Source: Limnoperna fortunei (Eukaryota > Mollusca > Bivalvia > Mytilida > Modiolidae). Taken from it: DNA of 64,000 bases. The translations under genes and the position numbers were made by a program. Below, piece after piece: positions 48,429-59,026 of the stretch (position 1 is the stretch's first letter; each line of letters opens with the position of its first letter). The notes beneath the pieces are model-generated. The model was not told where the DNA came from. It did not search any database and worked only from the letters and a program-made list of their open reading frames with translations. The stretch spans positions 69,168,993 through 69,232,992 of the forward strand of contig OX104115.1 in the NCBI GenBank assembly GCA_944474755.1, in the 5' to 3' direction.

Positions 48429-48664
48429 GTACGTCAAATGTGTAAAGAATTTGTGTTCATCTGTAATTATGGAATACGCAAGGAGGACTGTACTCCTTTA
48501 GAGAGGACTGTACTCTCTGAATATTACTTGTGTATTACCTTGAGAGGGAGAACTGTTCTCTAGTATTTATATTTATCAGTTTCATACTGTTATTTGATAC
48601 TGTCTTGTTTAATATTTGTAATATTTCTAATGTTATCATTTATTATTCTGATAATTTTTTACAG
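48429..48664 (+). other. candidate spliceosomal intron in the Ngaro element (copy 1)
   Basis: Between the RT-RNase H frame and the recombinase frame lie a donor C|GTACGT and an acceptor ATTTTTTACAG. Removing the 236 bases joins the two reading frames in phase (GAT GGT ACT C + AT ATC GAA ACT). The recombinase frame has no ATG at its start, which makes splicing attractive. The interval also holds three short hairpins, GGAGGACTGTACTCC, GAGAGGACTGTACTCTC and GAGAACTGTTCTC. Confidence 0.5.
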
Positions 48665-49675
48665 ATATCGAAACTGGTCGTACTCATTGGGACGAATTAG
48701 GGAAGTACAGAAGGCACGGTGAATTTTCAGAGACGGTCCAAAGTTTACCAAGCATTGTAAAGAATTCGAAATCTGAAGCTACTAACAAAAAATATGACAT
48801 TTACTTTTCCAAATTCCAGCGTTGGTGTGTAGAGTTCAAATTTTGTTCTTTGCCCGCTTCAGTCACGACTGTGGCTCTTTTCCTTGGGAGGACTTATTCA
48901 ACAAAGAGTTTCCGTTTCTATTTTGGAAGCTTACTTTTATAGTATTAACTGGTTCCACAGGTTTTCATTGAAAGTAAACCCCTGTCAGGATAATTTTATT
49001 TCTCTGATTTTGGAAGGTGGTAAGCGAATGCTAGCTTGGCCTCTGAATAAAAAAGAACCGATTACGAAAGATATTTTGCTAAATCTTGTCCGCCTTCATA
49101 CCGAGGTCCCTAATAACCTTGTCCGTTTGCGTACTTGCGTATTGTGTCTATTAGGGTTTTCCGGTTTCTTCAGGTACAGTGAACTCTCCAATATCCGTAT
49201 GTCTGATCTTGTCTGGAAGGACAACTATCTAGAAGTAAATATCCCCAAAAGCAAAACTAATATTTATAGACGAGGGAACTCAGTTATTATCGGAAAAACC
49301 GGTAACGAACTCGGTCTTATTTTTGGCTTAAAAGGTACATTTCATTAGCAGGTCTCAATTCAAATTCAGATGAGTTTTTATTTACTGCAGTTAGTTTTAT
49401 CAAAGGCAAAGGTATATATCAATAAGTACAAAGCTCTCTCATATACGAGAGCTAGAGAAATATTAAGGTTTGCCCTTAATGAAATAGGCCTCGATAGCTC
49501 TAAGTATGTTTTGCACAGTTTAAGGAGTGGTGGAGTCACTGCTGCTTCAAACAATAATGTCTCCGATAGACTTCTGAAAGTACATGGCCGATGGGTCACG
49601 GACAAAGCCAAAGATGGCTACATCAAGGATAGCATAGAACAGAAAATTTCGGTTTCTATGAATCTAGGTTTATAA
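48665..49675 (+). pseudogene. Ngaro tyrosine recombinase (copy 1), frameshifted
   Basis: It begins IETGRTHWDELGKYRRHGEF, with an SAM-like core-binding part (KKYDIYFSKFQRWCVEF). A one-base frame change at ~48882 leads to GGLIQQRVSVSILEAYFYSI. The catalytic domain shows the first Arg (GFSGFFRYSEL), the H-x-x-R box (LHSLRSGGVTA), the HGRW box and the nucleophile (KDGYIKDS). A further break occurs at ~49330. All catalytic residues are still visible. The enzyme would integrate the circular cDNA. The frame ends at the TAA at 49673, 20 bases before B1. Confidence 0.85.
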
Positions 49676-49694
49676 AAAAAAAACAAAAAAAAAC

Positions 49695-49803
49695 ATGCGA
49701 TCTTGTAACGAACGCACTACCCAACATGTGTTGTTAATTTGTATACTAGTGAGTAAAAGAAAATATTTATTTACGGACGAGTGAAACGAGGGAGGAAATA
49801 AAT
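49695..49803 (+). repeat. split direct repeat B1 (copy 1)
   Basis: ATGCGATCTTGTAACGAACG to GAGGGAGGAAATAAAT, repeated as B2 at 50139-50247. It abuts A2. Confidence 0.9.
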
Positions 49804-49984
49804 GCATTTCTTTTCGGTCTTTTGGTATCTTTTCATAAGTTTTGATATGCAAATTAGATTGAATTCCTGTATGCACGGGTGCCTTTGGCGGGTGGTACAT
49901 AAAGAAGAAAAATTCTGGCGTGTTCGATTAATGCGACGTTCGTTACAAGTGTAGTAAGACAAAGAAGTTGTCCTAGGTTTATTT
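49800..49984 (+). repeat. split direct repeat A2 (copy 1)
   Basis: Second copy of A1; it starts within the shared AAAT at the end of B1. Confidence 0.9.
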
Positions 49985-50138
49985 CCTCCGCCCCCCCCCC
50001 TTTTTTTCGACTCCAGACTAGGTTTTTTTTACCCAGTTCCGCTTACTGATTTAAAAATGTACACTTTTAATACTTAGTATTTCATATTATGGAAAATTAA
50101 TATATATGACATGCATTAATGTAGTTATGTATTAATAA

Positions 50139-50247
50139 ATGCGATCTTGTAACGAATGCACAACCCAACATGTGTTGTTATTTTGTATACTAGTGAGTAA
50201 AAGAAAATATTTATTTACGGACGAGTGAAACGAGGGAGGAAATAAAT
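50139..50247 (+). repeat. split direct repeat B2 (copy 1), right end
   Basis: Second copy of B1; it ends AAATAAAT at the right boundary. A 154-bp spacer with a C-rich run separates it from A2. Confidence 0.9.
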
Positions 50248-50784
50248 TAGTTATAATACAATACTATAAATATGTAATAATAATATTCAGATTAAGTCAA
50301 ATATATGGCACATACATTACAAAACAAATTTTCAATTTTATATAGTTCTTTACAAAGTTTACAAAACTGAAATGGTCTCTGTGGTTCTTTTGCAGGGATT
50401 GAGCACTAAATTCTCGGTCATTTAAAAGATTGTACGGGGAAGAAAAAACGCATTTATTATTTCCAATGAAATAACAAGCACTTTAACAATTGGTTTTGTT
50501 ATTACGTCGAGAAGTTGGCATACATTTTAAGACGGGAAACGCAAAATAAGAGTTTAATAACTAGCACGTAAAACTCGGGTTGGTGGATTTAATTACCTCC
50601 CTTTTTGAACATTTTAATGTTGTCATGTACTAACTAAAAAGTTAAATTTTTGTATTTGCTTATTTATTTAACATTTTACGGAATTCAAGAATATTTAACA
50701 ATAAATACGTTAACCCGCTAACCATATAGAGTATATACTTTTAATGTTTTAAGATGTTGCATGGTGTCTTTACTCCCATATTCT
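50248..50784 (+). other. host flank within the duplication
   Basis: AT-rich, present in both duplication copies. No gene supported. Confidence 0.35.
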
Positions 50785-51042
50785 TTTCCATTTTTTGTGT
50801 GGAAACATTCCAGCAGCACCTGCATATGAAGGATACATATCCCAATTGATCCGTTACTCCAGAGCCTTATTTTCTATCCTTTGATTTGGGTATCTGCTGA
50901 CGGTGACGGTACTAAACTAGAGGTTCACGCTGGCGAGATTGAAGTCATCATTATCGTCATCACGAGTTGGCTGACCGTAACAGAATATCTGTGTCGCAAA
51001 CGGTCAATTATAATTTCCGTTTGTTCTACTCGTTTATTTAAC
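50785..51042 (+). pseudogene. RT-like retroelement gene, C-terminal fragment
   Basis: Across broken frames I read GNIPAAPAYEGYISQLIRYS, YLLT, FTLARLKSSL and finally NRISVSQTVNYNFRLF. These match the end of the RT family that elsewhere carries PAYGVYISQLIRYSRA and the terminal ISVSQM block. It follows, in family order, the block seen at 31950-32160. Stops are frequent. It is duplicated at 63360-63613. Confidence 0.55.
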
Positions 51043-51446
51043 TGGATTATGAAGAACCCCTCACTGGATGTGGCTAATTACCGGAGATTTTAACCAGACT
51101 ACACGACTGGCGCCACGCGTGAAACAAGAAATGCTTACCATTTCAGAGCAGTTAGACTCGCCCCTGATTTTAGTGTCACTTTGTGTCTGGTTTTGTGTCC
51201 GACTATTTTGTTGTTTTCCTTTTTTCTACCACAGTTTTCTCTGTCCTTGACTTATTCTCTAAAGAATACCCCTGGGTATCTTGGATTTTTTTCTTAATTC
51301 GAAGTCAATCTAGACAATACTTAAAAACTGAATTAGGATTTTCTTCAACCTTTGATTTTAAGTGTAAGACAATTTAAGACAACACCAAACAACACATTTA
51401 AAAAATTATATATTTATTATTCAAATTTATTTTTGATTTGTTTTAG

Positions 51447-51542
51447 AAAGCCTATGAGTTTGCAAAAACAAGAGCAGCGTACTACGTAAAAGGAGTAGAA
51501 GAAGCCTTAAAAGCCTTTGCTAAAAATCAACAATCGCATTGA
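51447..51542 (+). CDS. unidentified gene, C-terminal exon
   Basis: After GATTTGTTTTAG the frame reads KAYEFAKTRAAYYVKGVEEA, then LKAFAKNQQSH and TGA. It begins in phase 0. The exon at 53700-53776 ends in phase 0, and the partner of this exon in duplication copy 2 would begin a few bases beyond the window end, since copy 2 matches up to GATTTGTT. It is a helical, Lys/Ala-rich end; family not recognised. Confidence 0.6.
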   Translation, partial: KAYEFAKTRAAYYVKGVEEALKAFAKNQQSH

Positions 51543-52426
51543 GGTGTGTTTATCGGTTTCCCTCAAAACGTGTAAACACTATTGGTCTTTTTATAATTCC
51601 TAACCTGCATCGATGATAGTGACAATTCACATTTAAGCAAAAAGAAACAAATGAGCTATTGTGCAAATTTAATTGATAATGATTGAATGATTGCTTAGCA
51701 TCCATCGAGCAATGTTTCTGATAATGACGAGAACAAGTTCCCAAACAAGAGATCATCGGAGAAAGAGATGTACCGACGAATTTAACTGCTACTAGAAAAT
51801 GTGGAACATTGCATAGGAACAGAGAATTTAGCCTTTTGTGGCGGCTACAATAAACATACTCTTTTTGAAATCTACAAAAGAGCTATTATTCAGGCAAGGG
51901 GCGTTGTAGTCTCCAGACACGTTATCAACTACGGTGTGTGGTCAGATTGGATTTCCGTATTACGACCTGAAAACCCCTATCTATCACCTGATATGTCCTC
52001 ACCATCTGGAACCATCCCAGCATGAATCCAGTTGTAAAAATTAGAAACTATATAGTTTTCTTGAAGTGCGTTACATAACAAGAAACCAAAACCTTTAAAT
52101 AAAAATTGTGGTTGGGAACTAATTCAAACTCTAACTTGTACTGCAATGTGTATTATTAAATTTTGATTAAAGGTTTTATTTGTATTATATTAAACATATG
52201 CCATATTTATCTGTAAACACTCACTGAATATAAAATTCGTCGATTTATTCAAAAATTGGCATAAGAATAGTTTAGAGTAGAGGTTGTTGTTATACTGTGT
52301 CCTAACTTATAAATCTCGAGGAAAACGGCGATAGGTTTTTTTATTCCGACGCAGTCGGTATTATATTCACTCTTTACCCTTTGACCTCATGACACTTCAC
52401 CTCTCGTAATTCTGTTTCTTGATTGG
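51543..52426 (+). other. spacer with one unidentified frame
   Basis: The frame 51801-52025 (75 codons, reading NLAFCGGYNKHTLFEIYKRA) is balanced in composition but matches no family I know. It overlaps no splice signals of note. The rest is AT-rich. Confidence 0.3.
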
Positions 52427-52976
52427 TTAAAAACCAATTGGACGGGGGTTCGAAACAGGGAGGTAAATTGGCCAGGGGCTCGGAACAGGGTGGTAATTCA
52501 CCTTTCAAATTGTGTACTATTATTATTAGATTTTACCGTCTGTTTGTTTATAAAATTGTTTCATAGTGCAATTTAAGTATAAAGAACGATAGAGATGGCC
52601 TGCAGTTTGTAAAATTTTATATCAAACAACTTGTACAAAAATGTTAAAAATTTTTGTATTTGAAGTACAGCGCAAATTAAATGCATATTAACACGCTGGA
52701 TTTAAAAACCAATTGGACGGGGGTTCGGAACAGGGTGGTAAATTGGCCAGGGGCTCGGAACAGGGTGGTAATTCACCTTTCAAATTGTGTACTATTATTA
52801 TTAGATTTTACCGTCTGTTTGTTTATAAAATTATTTCATAGTGCAATTTAAGTATAAAGAACGATAGAGATGGCCTGCAGTTTGTAAAATTTTATATCAA
52901 ACAACTTGTACAAAAATGTTAAATATTTTTTATTTGAAGTACAGCGCAAATTAAATGCATATTAACACGCTGGATT
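52427..52976 (+). repeat. 275-bp tandem duplication
   Basis: Units 52427-52701 and 52702-52976 are almost identical. Each starts TTAAAAACCAATTGGACGGG and contains two GGAACAGGG(T)GGTAA words, so an older internal duplication is visible too. Confidence 0.95.
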
Positions 52977-53699
52977 TTAGCGGGCTTATATGGAGGATAA
53001 AAAAGACGAAGAGACGAAATTTTAATTAATTTCTAAATACAAATTAACAATCATTTTATATTCATGTTGATATTAAATTAAATGTATTATTGTTCTTGGG
53101 CGTCCGTCGTAGTACACACATAGATAGAGAGATGTGGCTCTAATTGTAAAGTATACTTTGCTTATTCAGTAAATTTTAAACTATAAACATTTTATTACAA
53201 AATTTCTAATATTCAATTTGTTTACATTATTGTATAACTGCTTTGGTGCTCGCAGGAAAACTTCATTTCTATATCTTAGGCATTTGGTTTCAATACATAA
53301 TAGCAATAAACTTTCTGGAATACATGTACATGTACAGCAAAGTACATGTAGTTGTATGTACATGATCAATTTTAGATTAACTATATGCTTGGTAAATCTG
53401 TTAATATCGAAAACACGTAAATAAAAGGGGGCACACATGTATAAATGAATAATTTCAAACTCGTTTAATCTGGGACTAGTGTTAATTTATATGTTCATGA
53501 TTTCATTCACGTAGTAATAATTGTCCGTCAGTACTTCCCCCAACAAATTTCCATCAAACATTTCTGGTCTATTGAAACGGGGAATTTGTATGACAATAAA
53601 GACGATGCGTAGTTCAATGCATAACTCAATTTATATCTTTACTGCGTCGGTTATCTTTTTTAAAGATAGTACTTGTTATATTTGACCTAATGTTTGCAG
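52977..53699 (+). other. no recognised feature
   Basis: AT-rich; TACATGTACATGTA-type words near 53320-53360. Confidence 0.35.
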
Positions 53700-53776
53700 G
53701 CTACCCCGAAATGTCAGAGCTTATAAAAGATCGCAGAATGAAGACAGATTTGGTTGTAGCTTACAGTTTTTATCAT
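53700..53776 (+). CDS. unidentified gene, internal exon
   Basis: A 77-nt exon with a good acceptor (CCTAATGTTTGCAG) and donor GTAAGA. It reads YPEMSELIKDRRMKTDLVVA then YSFYH, preceded by two bases of a split codon. It ends in phase 0, compatible with exons of the 51447-51542 type (KAYEF...). Given the duplication, its natural downstream partner would lie just past base 64000, making copy 2 of the Ngaro element intronic. Confidence 0.6.
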
Positions 53777-54639
53777 GTAAGAATAAGTTTCTTAATACAA
53801 CCGAAAATATGAAAAGTCAAACTATCAAATAAATTACAAATTTGAATATTACATGCATACAGCAGACTATTGCATTTTATTTTGTTTTTTAGCAAAAATC
53901 AAACAATCAGACTTTCTGCGAAATCATTAATAATTTTATGACGCAATTTTCCCTCTTGTCATCTACTTATTATTATTTTACTTTATTTTCTAAAACAATA
54001 TGTGTTTTGTTCATACCTTTTACAGCATTATCAGTGGTCTCGTGAAGTGTTCAAAATTATTCATATATCTCAGTTACTAACAACTTGTGTTTTGTTTTAG
54101 CCCTTTCTTAGTTAACACACTGAATACAAAATTGGAGGCAGGGAAGTCCAAAAATTTATACATAAAGACTATGTAGTGTGGCCAGTTGTATTTTTACATG
54201 AAGGAAGACCAATTGTATGCAAAGGTGTTGCTCAGGGGAAGTAACTGTTATATCGACGTAAGAATTTGAATAAACCTGATCGAATTATAAACACACGTAA
54301 CTTTTATTGCAGTTGTTTGGAATCAGGGCCAGGGAACAGTAAATGAACGGATCTTTATTTCTGTTGGTTTACAAGTTCTGCTTTAAACTTAAGGTAAACG
54401 ATTACAACCCTTTAGTGCTCAAATATTGAAGATAGGTGAGTACATATCACTCAAATAATCTCTACGTGATTTTTATACATATCGTTGGTAGATTTCTAAA
54501 GAAATTTTTACCATAAAAAAATAGTTTAAAACTTGAAATAAGTGTGGCTTATAATGGAAATATTTCGACGTCGACACATCTAAATACCATTAACATAAAC
54601 AACCATGTATTATTACGATGATTATTTGAAAGACCTATG
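53777..54639. other. no recognised feature
   Basis: AT-rich spacer between the plus-strand exon and the minus-strand LINE fragment. No supported exon or repeat. Confidence 0.35.
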
Positions 54640-55400
54640 TAATAATAATAATAATATTTATTAGCGAAACACATTTACAATAAATGGTCATTGCCAAAGT
54701 AGTGAACTATAAGCTACAAAAGACAATAATAGTTGGGAATGACAGTGGAAAGATTAAAATTCATGTTACAATTATTATAATAGTCATACAATGTTGAAAT
54801 TAGACGTTTGTTGTAGAAAAAGTAAGGAAATTCAATAAATTATCCCCTTTCAAGTTTATTTTGCCTACTTTGTAGGCATTCTTGCATAAAATTAGCAAAT
54901 AGATTTAGTATGGTGGGGGATTTGCTATTGAATAATTTTAAAATGATACAGTTTGTTAAATTATTAATTTTTGTTTTGTATGAGAGTATTCTATCAAGTT
55001 TAGCGATAAAATTATTTCTAATGTTGTTGTAAGTATTGCAATTAATAAGAAAATGGATTTCATCTTCTCTTTCTCCATTATTACAACAGAGACAGAGTCT
55101 GTTCTGTTTGGGTATGTTTTGATATCGACCTCTTTCTATAGCTAATTCGTGAGCACTAAGTCTTAGTTTTGCAAGAGTTGATCTATCAGTTTTAAATTTA
55201 CAAAGGTCAACATAATAGGGTCTAATATTAGATAAATGAAAGTTGTTAAAGAAAGATAGCTTGCTGTTGTTTTTAATATCATTTTCTAAATTCTGAAGGG
55301 TCATATCTTTAATTCTTCTTTCAATATATGTATGACTAGTAGTATATGGTACACACATTTTCATCAACAAACCAACTCACATATTACAGTAATGGAAGCG
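54640..55400 (-). pseudogene. 5'-truncated LINE, 3' end
   Basis: A minus-strand open frame of 176 codons (55370-54840) contains LRLSAHELAIERGRYQNI and a LCLCC...HFLINC zinc knuckle, the C-terminal region of LINE reverse transcriptases. The order of blocks is as in the LINE at 40.5 kb, but the sequence is different. About 200 bases of 3' UTR follow and end in an ATT microsatellite (54642-54660), typical of LINE tails. Confidence 0.8.
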
Positions 55401-56242
55401 GGAGGTTTGGCATGACATCCTGGTTTATCCCACCATTTCTTTTGAAATGCCTGTACCAAGTCTGAAACATTGCTATATTTTTTGGCTATTGGTTCTATTT
55501 ATGCCAGTTTCTTGAACTTTTGATTTGTGGGTTGTCTTTTTGACAGTTTTCTTGGTGTTCGGTATTTCGTTATTGTCTTTATTTATTGCACACAAAAGAA
55601 ATACATTTCCAAGTTAAAAATTAATACGTTAAAAAACGTGTCTACTCTTTTTCTAAAGCAATATCGCTAATGTCCTTAGAGATACATATTTTTTATTGCA
55701 TTGATTTATGAAGACTAAAAAGTATAATTTGTATCTCGCATTTATTTATTTGAGATATATTTAACAATACCTATCTTGTTTTTTTTTAATATTTCAATAT
55801 TAAAATATTTTTGATGAAATCACACCTTCAACTAATACATGTTTAGACAATAGTATATATTATTAAAACTCACTTTAAAAGACACTAACCGATTGGCTCA
55901 AAACTATATCACGTGACTTTTATAAATGAGATGTCTTTCTAGACAATGGCAACAAATTTGCTTGCAGAGGTTGACAACCTCGAAACCGGACCGGAAACAG
56001 GGAGACAACACTATTGTCACCCTCGAAATCACGTGATCGGCAACCGGAAACAGGGTGACAATACCATTCCTCGACCTGAACAATCCTAATGAATTAAACT
56101 CACGTAATAGATAAAACAGTTTGTATTATTTAAATTTGCAATAATGGATGGCAACGAATTTTCGAAAACATATAATTATGAGAAATAACACCTTGTTTGG
56201 TCTATAAAGTTGGTCTATCTTGATTTGTTCGGTTTAATAAAA
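55401..56242. other. no recognised gene
   Basis: GC-richer patch 55960-56070 has words such as CCGGAAACAGGG twice and TCACGTGA twice, likely an old repeat. The rest is AT-rich. Confidence 0.35.
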
Positions 56243-56380
56243 CAATTGTGGCCTTCTTAATCGGTGGACATAATTGTCAACTTATTTGGGTTGTCTTCCC
56301 TCGGGCTAAAGCCCTCGGGAAAGACGATCCACGCAAGTTGACAATTCTGGATGTCCACCTCTTAAGAAGGCCATAATTGT
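56243..56380. repeat. 138-bp hairpin element
   Basis: Arms CAATTGTGGCCTTCTTAA, GTGGACATAATTGTCAACTT and their complements enclose a GC-rich inner stem (TCCCTCGGGCT/AGCCCTCGGGA). MITE-like. Confidence 0.85.
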
Positions 56381-56468
56381 ATATTGTGATTTTATCATAA
56401 AAATCTAATAAACCACTACTAACAAAAATTGGTTTGTTTTTATCTGACTATGTTTACAGATTTCATAC

Positions 56469-56568
56469 CAAATGTCGGGAGTTTACACCTGGTACTGCTG
56501 CTTCCTGTACAAATAAAAACAAGACTAATACCAATTGACGCCATGGCATAAAGCGAGAGTGGTATTGC
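56469..56568 (-). CDS. membrane-protein exon, unidentified
   Basis: A 100-nt minus-strand exon (acceptor TCAATGTTTCAG, donor TTTG|GTATGA) reads AIPLSLYAMASIGISLVFIC then TGSSSTRCKLPTF. It is one clear transmembrane helix. The pattern LSLYxMAxxGIxL followed by a basic R-x-KLP segment resembles the first TM of class C (GABA-B-like) receptors, but this is only a resemblance. It enters in phase 0, as does the candidate exon at 57213-57281. Confidence 0.45.
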
Positions 56569-57212
56569 CTGAAACATTGATAATGTCCCGGACAGTGCTG
56601 CCATGTATCGTGACAACTATTATATTTATTTATTGAAGTAGTAAGAAAGACGTGTTCTAGACTGTAATATTTCATTTGAAGTTTTTGTTGTATGATTTGA
56701 ATGCAAGCCTCATATATAATTCTGGTGTATTTTTTAGGTTATATACAGGTCGTTTTATAAACACTATGACATTTTACTTAATTTATGCTTAACATGATCT
56801 TTTCATTTATACAAATTACAAAAACAGTTTGCGGTGTGTGTTGTTTTTTACTGTTTGGACATACCTACGAGAGATACTACCCACGGCGTGATAATGCCCT
56901 CATGTTATATTACAGCGATTAATGAATCCAAGCTGACATTGTATTCAATTGAAGCAAACTAAATTTTACTGGAAAACAATATAAAATAGTGTGGTGAAAG
57001 GGCTCAAAGTTACACGAATTATAGATCTTGTGATCAGAAAGCGATAAAAAAGGCGCATAACCAATCCTCCGTTAGGGGAATCAAATGTGAATTTAATAAA
57101 GAAAAAAATACATTATCCGTAAGAGAAAAACTTTGAAAATGACACCTATACAATTGGAAACGCATCTATAAACAAGCTCATGATATTGATAATTACGTTT
57201 CCTGAGACTTAC

Positions 57213-57281
57213 ATATATAAGTTTATCTTGGACACAGAAGTTTGCACGACTATCAGCGACGTTTGTGTAGCTGTACATCAT
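57213..57281 (-). CDS. possible first or upstream exon of the membrane-protein gene
   Basis: Minus-strand ATG at 57281, an in-frame stop two codons upstream, then MMYSYTNVADSRANFCVQDK-LIY and a consensus donor GTAAGT in phase 0. It would join the TM exon at 56469-56568 in frame. The alternative is an internal exon with acceptor at GTACAG in another frame. Confidence 0.3.
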
Positions 57282-57435
57282 TGTTTACAATTAGCATTTT
57301 ATTGGACAAATTTGTTTTGTTCATGCGCTTTCAAATATTTGGTGGATATTTAAAATTGGAATAAGGTTTGTCACGAAATACTTAACTGAGAACAGAAAAA
57401 TTGAAGATATGAAAATAATTGTTGCATAGATTTAT

Positions 57436-57490
57436 TTGTTTTGTTTAACGTCACTTCAGCAATAAAATGTTGTCCAGTTTTATTAGGATT
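57436..57490 (-). mobile_element. SINE tail fragment, minus strand
   Basis: GTTTAACGTCACTTCAGCAA and GTTGTCCAGTTTTATTAGG match, on the minus strand, the tail of the SINE family. It ends where duplication copy 2 begins. Confidence 0.6.
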
Positions 57491-57648
57491 TTACTTTGTC
57501 TGTCTTCTCTTAACTTGTAGTTTTATTAAAATCTGTTTGTGTTGTGTCTCTGGAAATATATTTTTTGTCTGAAAGTAAAATGTTAGTGTGTTTAAATGCC
57601 GATGAAAGAGGTTTTCAGAAAATTTGTATAATTTTTATACATATTTAG

Positions 57649-57702
57649 ACTTGACCAGAAGTTTAAAGACTTACAGGAAGAAAATGATAGACTTCAAGAC
57701 AA
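57649..57702 (+). CDS. candidate coiled-coil exon (copy 2)
   Basis: Same sequence and splice sites as 45132-45185 (LDQKFKDLQEENDRLQD). Confidence 0.4.
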
Positions 57703-58024
57703 GTAACGATGCTATTGATCTCAATGAATATAAACGAATTAAAATTATTACAAAGTATGAAAACCAATATGTGCAATACAAAGGGCAGCACAGTCAAAAA
57801 TAAACTAACATATCACATTTCAGTCTATCAGTAGATACCAGTTTGTTTGAGTTAAAAGTTTGTTTAGCTTCGTCTGATTTATCACCATGACTTCAACATT
57901 TTGTTATGTCAGACATATTGGAACAGAAAAGCAGAGTTTCGGCACTACGTATCAAGTTAAGCACGAAGGAAGATTTTACTCCAGATGTTTTGTGATAAGG
58001 CATACAACACACAAAATGTCTTTT

Positions 58025-58206
58025 AAATGCATTTCTTTTCGGTCTTTTGGTATCTTTTCATAAGTTTTGATATGCAAATTAGATTGAATTCCTGTATGCA
58101 CGGGTGCCTTTGGCGGGTGGTATATAAAGAAAAATTCTGGCGTGTTCGATTAATGCGACGTTCGTTACAAGTGTAGTAAGACAAAGAAGTTGTCCTAGGT
58201 TTATTT
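58025..58206 (+). repeat. split direct repeat A1 (copy 2)
   Basis: Equivalent of 45508-45689; repeated at 62372-62553. Confidence 0.9.
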
Positions 58207-58217
58207 GCCAACTTAAC

Positions 58218-59026
58218 ATGTCAGATTCTGAAAGTTCATCTCGACAAGTGTTTAACTCTATGCGAACTCCTGAAGGTACTGCTTGCAATTCTGGTGCACA
58301 AACTCGCGACGCTACAGATTTCAACGCAGTTGATGCAGTAAATTTGTTCAACACTAGAATTGATATTGCTTTTTGAGAAACAACGCGTTTCCTTTGTCTC
58401 TGAGCTGCAAGAAAAGTTGAGGTCAAATACAGATTTCAAGGGCGAAGGCAATAAAATACAATTTTCTTTTAACGTAGAGAGACTGTGTAATCTTGAAGCC
58501 ATTGCAAACAATATAACTTTCGGAGATTTGAAAAGAAGCCATTGTTCTGATCGAATCGGAGAAAAAAGCTATTCACTACAGAAATAAGCTCCTGAAAATA
58601 GCTGATAAATATGGTTGGGACACCGTCAAGGAATATACTGATTCTGACATTGCTGACAATAGTGAGGACGCTACAAAAATCCGTTCAGCCATATCCAGGG
58701 CATCTGCTAAAAAACGACAAATTCAGACTCTATATACAAGGAACCAGCCAACAGCTTTCCCAAGAAGATCTGGCGTATTCGACGGTATGTCAGCTAGGCA
58801 GCTTTTTCTTGGCTCTCAGACCGGATTCAACCAACGTCAAGGCTTATTCTATTCTACAAGATCATCGTTCCCCAGTTACAGACCCAGCTTCGGCGCAGAA
58901 ACCAGCGTCGTCTGCCATTACTGCAACATGCCAGGGCATTTTGCCAAATTTTGCCCATATTCCGACCAACTACAACGTAGACAACCGCCTTCAGCAATCT
59001 TTACAGACGCAGGAAACAAACAGTAA
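58218..59026 (+). pseudogene. Ngaro gag-like ORF (copy 2) with intact CCHC knuckle
   Basis: ATG at 58218 (MSDSESSSRQVFNSMRTPEG) is in frame further than in copy 1. Extra bases at ~58371 and ~58530 break it. From 58787 the frame reads through VCHYCNMPGHFAKFCPY, a C-x2-C-x4-H-x4-C zinc knuckle, and stops at 59024-59026. The pol frame overlaps it by about 120 bases in a different phase. This copy shows the ancestral gag-pol overlap that copy 1 has lost. Confidence 0.75.

Larger units (their letters stand above)
45508..50247 (+). mobile_element. Ngaro-like tyrosine-recombinase retrotransposon, copy 1
   Basis: The order is repeat A1 (45508-45689), gag-like ORF, RT-RNase H, tyrosine recombinase, B1 (49695-49803), A2 (49800-49984), a 154-bp spacer, B2 (50139-50247). 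An A1-coding-B1-A2-B2 arrangement is the split-direct-repeat layout of Ngaro/PAT elements, in contrast to the inverted ends of DIRS1. No methyltransferase or hydrolase domain is seen, which favours Ngaro-like. There is no flanking target duplication, as expected for recombinase-mediated insertion via a circle. Inactive: several frame breaks. Confidence 0.85.
44979..51430 (+). repeat. large duplication, copy 1
   Basis: From TGTCTTCTCTTA at ~44979 the sequence matches 57500 onward, including host DNA on both sides of the Ngaro element, up to the end of the window. Offsets are 12.52-12.57 kb. The two Ngaro elements are therefore copies made by duplication of the locus, not two insertions. The right limit of homology is unknown because the window ends. 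Confidence 0.9.
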
